A stretch of DNA of 64,000 bases from Spisula solida (taxonomy: Eukaryota > Mollusca > Bivalvia > Venerida > Mactridae), in the NCBI GenBank assembly GCA_947247005.1, contig OX365953.1, forward strand, positions 25,170,784-25,234,783. Reading direction: 5' to 3'. A program made the position numbers and the translations under genes. The notes beneath the pieces are model-generated. The model was given only the letters and a program-made list of their open reading frames with translations, ran no database searches and was not told where the DNA came from. Of the stretch, positions 55,236-64,000 are shown one piece after another (the first letter of the stretch is position 1; every line of letters starts with the position of its first letter).

Positions 55236-56525
55236 TGTACGCACAGATAAAAAATAAACTTCTGTTCTGTTCTGTTCATATAAATTCATTTGGAAAGTGT
55301 CACCAGTAGAAACAACGTTCGTTTACAAGAAGATACTAGTAGTCGAATTTCTATAGCATCAAAATGACTCCTGATCAGCGCATAGGAACGCGTGTCGTTT
55401 TTTAGTTTTGCCCTGAACTGCAAAATACGCATACCCGGACTTATAAAATGATTCAAGGAGCAAAAGGGAAATGACGTCTAGAACTCTGATGCTGGCACGT
55501 GAGATTCAGTGCTACACTATAATTTTATTGTTCTTTAGACTTTGAATGATATGTTGATGTATATCGGAAATGGGCACACTGTCATCGTCAGTAGATCTAT
55601 ATTGTTTGCAGCAGGGAATAGTTCGAAAATGAGAAAAGATGGTTCTAGCATGACGTGCAAATCGCATTGCATATTATTTTATTATAATGAAGGCGTTGTG
55701 CGCCGCACGCGTAAACCATATGGTTTTATAATGCATACATACTTTTTATTTCGTAACATATTTGTGCGTACATGCTCAGAACATTTTGGTTGAATTTAAG
55801 TGAACATTTGAAACTTATACGAATGATATATTTTATAAGATAAGCAAAGTACACGAATTACTTAAACATCCCTCGTATTTCTATCCAAGAACCATCAAGC
55901 TTTTGCCACCACAAGCTCCCCGATGGTTATTTGCACCAAGGCTCGGCTAGCCAACGTACTGCAGGCTTTAGTTTTTAAATGCACCTGTAACATAATGTGT
56001 TAAAGTTGTCAGAGTGCTATTGAACTCTTTTATCTCTATTTGCACACCGCTGTCGTAACAGAAACTGGACCAGTAAATTGATACCAGTCACTTACATGTA
56101 TTTGGAACAAGAAGCAGACATCATACATGTACTAGTATATGTCGAGTTAGATAGGTCGGACATCTAGCGGCATACATTACTATTATAATAAAGCGTTGTG
56201 TGTATGATCCTTACCACATACGAACTATCTTATTGATCACGTACGTGAGTTAGCTACCACATGCGAACTGGATACTAACACGTGCGCACGTGATAAAACA
56301 TGTTTCATTCGTTTTGCTCTTGGGATCTTCATATACCTGTATGTGCATGTACTGTTGATAACATTACAAACAAGGAGACCAACCCTCGTATCTTATGGTA
56401 AACTGAAAAGGTCAAAACTTTTTGCCCTTATCGTACGTCGTACTATCCCTTCAACTCTCCATTTCCCCCATCGGAATAGTAACGAACGATTACCTCCCTT
56501 GCTTCACAGAAACTCATTTCTAACG

Positions 56526-56532
56526 TATTTAA
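56526..56532 (+). promoter_or_regulatory. Possible TATA box of the FABP gene
   Basis: tatttaa occurs about 100 bp before the ATG, followed by a pyrimidine-rich tctgtcttcactcg that could hold the start site. The element is weak and position is the only support. Confidence 0.25.
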
Positions 56533-56628
56533 GCAGTGCGCTATATGCTATCTATCTACCGTCTCTGTCTTCACTCGTGTCCTAGCCGCTGAAGGAGTAA
56601 CTTGTCGCTTAATATATAACTTGTAATC

Positions 56629-56695
56629 ATGGCTCTTGTAGGAAAGTGGGAATATGAATCTGCTGATAACCTGGAAGGCTACATGGAAGCTGCAG
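56629..56695 (+). CDS. Intracellular fatty-acid-binding protein, exon 1 only
   Basis: The ATG at 56629 in tcATGG opens MALVGKWEYESADNLEGYME and AAG, ending at the donor gcag|gtatgt in phase 1. The pattern GKWxxxxSxNxxxYxxxxG and the exon length are those of the first exon of FABP/CRABP-type lipid-binding proteins: ten-stranded beta barrels that carry fatty acids or retinoids in the cytosol. I searched the remaining 7.3 kb for the second exon and did not find it, so intron 1 probably exceeds the window. Subfamily cannot be told from 22 residues. Confidence 0.75.
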
Positions 56696-59600
56696 GTATG
56701 TTAACCGTTACATTCATAAAAAATATCACGGGTATTTTTTGGTGAACACGGCAAAAAGTTCTTCGCTGAATTCAATCAGTGGGCGTTATCAAACTTTGTT
56801 AATTAAAATTAAGTTGTGAGCATTAGGTCAAGTTTGACATTTTTTTTATCTCGAAATTAAAAATCAGTTCATAAAGATTTTGATATTTTTTATAAATAAA
56901 TGTACATGTATGTTTTATACTTATTGTACAATAACACGTTTTTAGTATCAAAAGTGTTCTTGCGCATTTCATTGTTGGGACGGCCCGACTGTATCATAAA
57001 CAAGTTCAAAGAATGCCTTAAACGCGATTGATTGGTCAGTAAGATATTTTAATATCTTATTGATGTAAGCTTGCACATTAGATGGCAATCAAACAAAGTT
57101 ACATCGTAGTTGTGTTAGTTTTAAAATGTCTCAAACTATATACTAAGTAGGGCCTGTTCTAGAGTGTGTATGTACGCTCGTACATGCATTAATGTTCACC
57201 TTTTAATTGAAACAAAGATGTACTTGCAAATTATATGTTTAATATTCAGTTACTTTCACGCAAGTCCCGCGGGGCAATGACTAATGTATAGGCCAACTTA
57301 TGAATTGACCGGTTAAAATGCTTGATACATGTACGTATACGTTGTTAATTTGTCCGTTTTGCCGTTTGCTCTCTCATGACGGTTTATCGTACGATTTCTT
57401 AGTGCAGTTGACTACTATGTTCAGTTTACTAATACCCAGCAATGTACTGATTTATCAGTAAAGCCGCGCAATCTTGCATCATTTGGGACCGCCGCAATGT
57501 TCTGTAAACTTCAAGTCGTGTGTCTAGTGTGCATGTTATTTTGAAATTCGCTCGTGGAGCATGATAAAAAAGCTTCAAATGACGAGAGTTTGTATTTGTT
57601 TTGTATTACGATATAAAAGTGTATATATCTCTATAAAGTTTAAGTTACAGAGGTATTTCGCAATTTCGCAGACAGAAAAAAATAGATTCTAGTATAACCT
57701 GTGGTTTTATCGCTTGACGATTTTATGTCCAGCGGAACTCCCCAAAGCCACTGTCTGTGTGTAAGCATTATGTTTGCCTTCCAAATCCGGAATTTCGGAA
57801 GTGAAGCTTTCTAATGTGTCTATTAATGCTGTTGGTTAATCACCATATAGTGCTAACTCGGTACGGTGTTCTCACACAACTCGATCTTTCGAACCTGGGT
57901 AAAAATGAGATAGGATAATTAATCAACATGCCATAGGCTATCATTTTCACACACGCATATTATATAATTATTACATGGACATGTTCTATAATTTATTGGT
58001 ATGCTTTGTACACTTTACATGTGGATTTATATTGGTAGACATACATCATGGTGGATTGGCGTAAAATACGAATTCGCGTCATCATAAATTATTCGTTGAT
58101 TTTTTGGGAAAAAATAAATGTATCGCATTATTGGCTTTGATTTTGTTTTCGAGACCAGCCATTGTGATTGTATAGAGTTCTAAGTTAATTGATAGAACAT
58201 GTTAGATAGATAGAACATGTACTTCAGTGTCTAGTACCTGGCTAACCTTGCACTTATCACATCCTCTCGTCCAAAGTGTATCCCGATGTACTTTCCGGTT
58301 TTTGAAGGCCTGATAATGTGTTGCAATTTTCCACTTGAACATATTTTATGTAACATGGATATCGCTGACTAATACGGGTCTAATAAAGGACTGTATATAG
58401 TACACCTGATTATTCATGTACTACTGGATGGGAGCGGGTCCAATATATGACACGTGATTTGGGTTCGAGAGGTCCCGGGTTCAATTCCCGTCTGCGTCAC
58501 CACTGCTTGATTTCTCTGAGCAAGAAAGAGTCACAATGCTGTTAATCAAGGACAAAAACCAGTGTTATATGTCTGACAGCGCCACGACTGCAACAGCAGC
58601 CGACTTGTGACGCAGTGATCCGGGGAGTGAAGCAATGAACGGGTGTCTAAAAGCAGACTTTAAATTGGTGCATTTGTTACTTTTAAAATAGGACGGTCAT
58701 TGTATGGTCCTGTTTTAACCTGACTCAAAGAAGTAGTATTATGAAACTCGCGTCCTTAAATCCTATGTTGAACTTTCTATTTTTCGAAATGTTGGTATTA
58801 GATATCGTTATTTCTTGTAGAGAACGTGTCGATTCCCAGATGTCTGGAACTCGAGTGTGTTTATTATTTGTTTATGGAATGCATCTCATGTGTTTATTCA
58901 ATCGCTTACAAAGTACTTCGGGTAGAAATGGGATGCCTTCAAATTATTGCAGACGTTGTTAAGATAAGGTCTGCAATACAAGCTAGATCTTTCCTGGGGG
59001 AATGAATTAATATCATGAATATAACAAACTTTTATCAAAATGGCAATCCGAATGAAAGAAATTGTTTCATTTTCTGTAACATTTGTATCCAACGCTAAAA
59101 GATTACAAATAATGTACGATTCATACACCTGCATAACATTCCAAGCACAATTTAAACACTTGCACTAAAATCACCCTCGCTGTATCCGCAATGTTTTCGT
59201 CTGTATTCCCCCTTTGCTGTTTGGTGTTTGGTGTTAGGGGTAGTGTAACAGAAGTTCATGTTCTTTGTATACGTACAGTTCTGTGTTCATAATTAATTCC
59301 CAACATTTTAATCAAACACAATGATAGTTATACGACTTCATTGAAAGAAATCCAGAATATCGAAGACGTTTCTTTGGATTCCACACGATTGTGTCATACA
59401 TTGAATTATGTGCATACTTTGTTCAACGATCACTAGTACTAGTATTAACATATTTAAAAAACGTTGTCACCAATCAGAATAGTATACTCCAAGCCAGAAG
59501 ACATTTCATGCTGTTTAGGTAATTTAATATAGAAATATAAAATGTATGCCAAAATTGACGAAATTAGTTACATAATTTAATTAAAACCCAGTTCAGTTCT

Positions 59601-60060
59601 TCATCATATTGCCGCGGCTTATCGTAATAACGAACAAATTCATGAGCCCGAACTGCGAAAATGCCCAGAGTTTTAAGTAAGTTATGTATGTATTAATTTA
59701 TTTCCGTAAATATGGAGGGTTTTTAAAAAAACCATGCTGTACTGTTAAGTATATAATTGCATTTCTTTATGCGCACAAATGTGCATCCTGATACGAGCAT
59801 ATACATGTATATTTCAATGACATGTTTCCACGGTCGGTATACAGTGTCCGTTTGTTTGTGAAGTAAGTGGTGTCACTAACCAATCTGTTCTTAATTAGCG
59901 TTATGACTGCCCAATCATTTTCGTTTATTTCCTTAGTAAATGACTGAATAGTATAACAGTTCACAGTACAACAATATCCTGCTTTGATGTCGGTCAGGCG
60001 GCATTTGTTAGATCAAACATAGCGCTATAGTTAGCCCTGCCTAGATCTACCTAGATCATA
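56696..60060. other. FABP intron 1, first part
   Basis: No exon was recognised. A B-box-like gggttcaattcccgtctgcg at 58467-58490 suggests another SINE at about 58440-58660. Otherwise it is AT-rich single-copy-looking sequence. Confidence 0.4.
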
Positions 60061-60067
60061 ACCTTAC

Positions 60068-60710
60068 ATTGTTTTACCTAGAACAAAATCTTGCATATTT
60101 TTGCTTAGACAAAGACCTTGCATTACTTTACCTAGAACAAAACCTTAAATCGTTTTACCTAGAACAAAACCTTGCATTATTTTACCTAGACAAAGACCTT
60201 GCATCGTTTTACCTAGACAAAGACCTTGCATCGTTTTACCTAGACAAAGACCTTGCATCGTTTTACCTATACAAAGACCTTGCATCGTTTTACCTAGAAC
60301 AAAACCTTGCATTGTTTTACCTAGACAAAGACCTTGCATTGTTTTACCTAGACAAAGACCTTGCATTGTTTAACCTAGACAAAACCTTGCATTGTTTTAC
60401 CTAGACAAAGACCTTGCATTGTTTTACCTAGACAAAGACCTTGCATTGTTTAACCTAGACAAAGACCTTGCATTGTTTTACCTAGACAAAGACCTTGCAT
60501 TGTTTTACCTAGAAAAAGACATTGCATTGTTTTACAACGACTAAGACCTTGCATCGTTTTACCTAGACAAAAACCTTGCATCGTTTTACCTAGACAAAGA
60601 CCTTGCATCGTTTTACCTAGACAAAGACCTTGCATCGTTTTACCTAGACAAAGACCTTGCAGTGTTTTACATAGACAAAGACCTTGCATTATATTACCAC
60701 GACTAAAACT
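60068..60710 (+). repeat. 27-bp minisatellite, about 23 copies
   Basis: The unit is ttttacctagacaaagacct plus tgcattg. Variants with gaacaaaac cluster at the 5' end and gcatcg and gcattg forms occur in blocks. Frames through it (LDKDLASFY on plus, MQGLCLGKT on minus) are artefacts. Confidence 0.93.
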
Positions 60711-61689
60711 ACTTTCGATGTGGTGAATAGTTCGATGTTGAGTTACTTTCTATATCTTACTTTTGATGGGGTCATATTTAAGAGGTGGTCTTACTATCGA
60801 AGTAGTATTTCTTTTGAAATGGTATTTATACCGGTATTATGTCGACTATCAACCCCACGATGGTCGACAGTGAAATGATAAACTGCGTGCAGTCGTCTCT
60901 GCTGATAACTACCCTCGTATGTTTTCGAATATTTATCAAATTTTACACTTTGATCATGAAGTTTTCCATGAGTCACAAATCGTGTGGTTTAGTCTGCTGA
61001 CGTTACAAGATTCACTTATCAAGGGAGAAACTCGTTCAATGATGAAATCTTGCGTCTTAACGTCCTTGACATTTTGAAGTTTGAAGCGATAAATTCGCTG
61101 CATTCATTAATTTGAGGTACTCAATTGTTACGTAATTCCCAGACGTTCATTCACAAGTTTTGAGTTGATTTCATGATCTGATTGTGGAAATTTGAAGCGT
61201 GTAAAGCCAAATTTTACATCAAGAAAGAACGTTTGTTACTAGCACAGGTGCAAGACACAAAATCAAATTTGGCTCCAATAGGACTATTATGTAGTAGCTT
61301 ATTATGTGATGACAGTTACAAAGCAGTTGATGATAATATATTGGTGATTTTTGTGATACACTGACTCCACTAGGCCTACTATTTCAACTACAGTAAAACA
61401 TTCAGCAATGAATTATTTGCTTTGTTTATGCATCGTGTAAATGTTCACAGCCACTTATGAATAAACATAAAAACGGTAGTTATACTAGAATATTGCATTC
61501 CGGACAACTAATTGCTCATTCCTAACATTGTTCAAGTAATTGTCTTTAATCATCTGTATGAGTATACATAATTACAATCAGTGTGGCTGTTGAATCTATA
61601 TATGATGTTACTTTATCTAATTTCTCTCGTCTTGAGTTATATGTCCAGGGTAGGATAGGGCTTGTGAATGGCGGTAACATATTGGAGAA
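60711..61689. other. Spacer between arrays in the FABP intron
   Basis: I see nothing supportable here. The short frames lack codon character. Confidence 0.45.
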
Positions 61690-62815
61690 AGTGAAATAAC
61701 GTTGAATTATATCGTATGAGCTCACATATTGACCCGCACCAACAAACTGATATAACGTTGAAGCATATTGTGTGAGCTCACATATTGACCCGCACCAACA
61801 AACTAATATAACGTTGAAGCATATTGTGTGAGCTCACATGTTGACTCGCACCAACAAACTGCTATAACGTTGAATCATATCGTGTGAGCTCACATGTTGA
61901 CTCGCACCAACGAACTGATATAACGTTGAATCATATTGTGTGAGCTCACATATTGACTCGTACCAACGAACTGATATAACTTTGAATCATATTGTGTGAG
62001 CTCACATATTGACTCGCACCAACGAACTGATATAACGTTGAATCATATTGTATGAGCTCACATATTGAGTCGCACCAACAAACTGATATAACGTTGAATC
62101 ATATCGTGTGAGCTCACATATTGACTCGTGCCAACAAACTGATATAACGTTGAATCATATCGTGTGAGCTCACATATTGACTCGTACCAACGAACTGATA
62201 TACCGTTGAATCATATTGTGTGAGCTCACATATTGAATCGTGCCAACAAACTGATATAACGTTGAATCATATCGTGTGAGCTCACATATTGACTCGTGCC
62301 AACAAACTGATATAACGTTGAATCATATCGTGTGAGCTCACATATTGACTCGTACCAACGAACTGATATAACGTTGATTCATATTGTGTGAGCTCACATA
62401 TTGACTCGTGCCAACAAACTGATATAACGTTGAATCATATCGTGTGAGCTCACATATTGACTCGTGCCAACAAACTGATATAACGTTGAATCATATCGTG
62501 TGAGCTCACATGTTGACTCGCACCAACAAACTGCTATTACGTTGAATCATATTGTGTGAGCTCACATGTTGACTCGTGCCAACAAACTAATATAACGTTG
62601 AATCATATTGTGTGAGCTCACATGTTGACTCGTGCCAACAAACTAATATAACGTTGAATCATATTGTGTGAGCTCACATGTTGACTCGCACCAACGAACT
62701 GATATAACGTTGAATCATATTGTGTGAGCTCACATATTGACTCGTGCCAACAAACTAATATAACGTTGAATCATATTGTGTGAGCTCACATGTTGACTCG
62801 TACCAACTTGTTCCG
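61690..62815. repeat. 56-bp minisatellite with a 12-bp palindrome in most units, about 20 copies
   Basis: The unit is ataacgttgaatcatatcgt plus gtgagctcacatattgactc plus gtgccaacaaactgat. TGTGAGCTCACA is a perfect palindrome and AACGTT a second one. Variants (cgcaccaac, cgtgccaac, cgtaccaac) alternate in blocks. Confidence 0.93.
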
Positions 62816-63204
62816 ACATTTGAAGTACCTGTGCAGTAAAAAAACCTCACTGAAAGACCACCTCAATAATACTACTAGCTCAAACATGCACGGATCCAGC
62901 ATCAGGGGGTCTTGTTATATTCGATTTCAGGGACGGTCTATCCCCAAGTCCTCGCCTGGTTGTGCGCATTAAATTATGGATACAAGTAGACATCATCAGT
63001 TTTAAAGTTCACAATAACGATTTATATATTGAGTTCTTACTGCACCCACATATCAATCTTATTGGACACATGTACAATGTATGGTGCAGTTTATAAAACA
63101 GTACGCTCTCATATATTATCTCCAGTCTGACCGATCTATCTAATCAACACTCTCTATAGTACATGGTAATCTGATACTGTTATATTTATAAACTGAATAT
63201 ACAT
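62816..63204. other. Spacer between arrays
   Basis: No gene or repeat was recognised in this 390-bp piece. Confidence 0.45.
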
Positions 63205-63705
63205 TTGTATACATGTATTCATACCCTCAAACTGCTCCAGCTCCTACATGTATTCATACCCTCAAACTGCTCCAGCTCCTACATGTATTCATACCCTCAA
63301 ACTGCTCCAGCTCCTACATGTATTCATACCCTAAAACTGCTCCAGCTCCTACATGTATTCATACCCTCAAACTGCTCCAGCTCCTACATGTATTCATACC
63401 CTCAAACTGCTCCAGCTCCTACATGTATTCATACCCTCAAACTGCTCCAGCTCCTACATGTATTCATACCCTAAAACTGCTCCAGCTCCTACATGTATTC
63501 ATACCCTCAAACTGCTCCAGCTCCTACATGTATTCATACCCTCAAACTGCTCCAGCTCCTACATGTATTCATACCCTCAAACTGCTCCAGCTCCTACATG
63601 TATTCATACCCTCAAACTGCTCCAGCTCCTACATGTATTCATACCCTCAAACTGCTCCAGCTCATACATGTATTCATACCCTCAAACTCCCTCAGCTCCC
63701 TTGTT
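63205..63705. repeat. 35-bp minisatellite, about 14 copies
   Basis: The unit is tacatgtattcataccctca plus aactgctccagctcc, with very low divergence between copies. Because 35 is not a multiple of three, all three plus frames stay open, which explains the overlapping open frames here. Confidence 0.94.
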
Positions 63706-64000
63706 TGGTCTTCCATGTACATATAAGGGTATTTCAAGGACTGAATGATCCAGTTTCCGAATAATGCGACTTGGTTGCGTCCGTAATACTGTCGCTGACA
63801 CTTGTCAAAATAAAAAATGAAAAAAAATGTATAGACTGAATTTGGAGGCCATTCAAACTACTCAGGACAGGTTGACAGTAGAGACAAACTTCTATACTGC
63901 ATTTTACGTGTATTTCATTTCGGCAAATTTCCAATCCATTTCTTTTTTATCGAAATACAGTCGATAATAAACCTTCACTTGTCATCTGAAAAACAAACCA

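Larger units (their letters stand above)
53662..56628. other. Divergent spacer between MTRFR and the FABP gene
   Basis: The two genes are head to head across 3 kb, so both promoters should be here. It also holds the LINE remnant at 54590-54960 and the SINE at 55141-55235. Nothing else was recognised. Confidence 0.5.

Noticed and set aside
60069..60689. Frames of LDKDLASFY and MQGLCLGKT repeats
   Set aside because: The 27-bp array is open in several frames on both strands, a property of the repeat unit.
61690..62815. CRISPR-like regular array
   Set aside because: The whole 56-bp unit is repeated with no unique spacers, and the genome is eukaryotic.
63205..63764. Four overlapping frames up to 183 codons
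   Set aside because: A 35-bp unit without stops keeps every plus frame open.
56696..64000. Second exon of the FABP gene
   Set aside because: I looked on the plus strand for the conserved second-exon pattern and found no convincing candidate.

Overview
This window looks like nuclear DNA of an animal, most probably a mollusc and likely a bivalve. The basis is AT-rich sequence, intron-split genes with GT-AG junctions, many minisatellites, fold-back elements, tRNA-derived SINEs and decayed non-LTR retrotransposons. The mollusc assignment is inferred from the look of the dispersed repeats and was not checked by a search. There is no bacterial or viral gene layout.

Five protein genes could be assembled exon by exon with matching splice phases. 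(1) 19.7-2.6 kb, minus strand: a 12-exon gene for a large acidic, Ser/Pro/Arg-rich protein with C-terminal coiled coils, tentatively an MPHOSPH9-like centrosomal protein. (2) 32.06-39.87 kb, plus strand: a 4-exon gene for the mitochondrial rRNA 2'-O-methyltransferase MRM3 (SpoU family). (3) 49.74-42.22 kb, minus strand: a 7-exon NUDT6-like Nudix hydrolase with a perfect Nudix box. (4) 53.66-50.72 kb, minus strand: a 3-exon gene for MTRFR (C12orf65-like), a GGQ mitochondrial release/rescue factor. (5) 56.63 kb onward, plus strand: the first exon of an intracellular fatty-acid-binding protein; the rest was not found and probably lies beyond the window.

Between and inside the genes, 23.3-29.8 kb is a graveyard of non-LTR retrotransposons: an I-like RNase H fragment, a minus-strand LINE 3' end, a CR1/L2-like element ending in (GAA)n, and another fragment. 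Another LINE 3' remnant is at 54.6 kb. Introns hold TIR and fold-back elements and arrays with periods of 27, 31, 35, 42, 48, 56, 61, 84-88, 94, 157 and about 170 bp.

The most unusual point is that two arrays are built from an intron-exon boundary. In the NUDT6-like gene a 48-bp unit carrying the 3' splice site and the first 16 codons of an exon is repeated about 25 times, with the nearest seven copies in frame. In MRM3 the acceptor of the last exon plus its first 16 coding bases is present five times in tandem, and the four decoys run straight into a stop codon. MRM3 and MTRFR act in mitochondrial ribosome biogenesis and rescue, but nothing in the sequence shows that the genes are co-regulated. 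MTRFR and MPHOSPH9 are neighbours in vertebrates, which gives a possible trace of ancient linkage.
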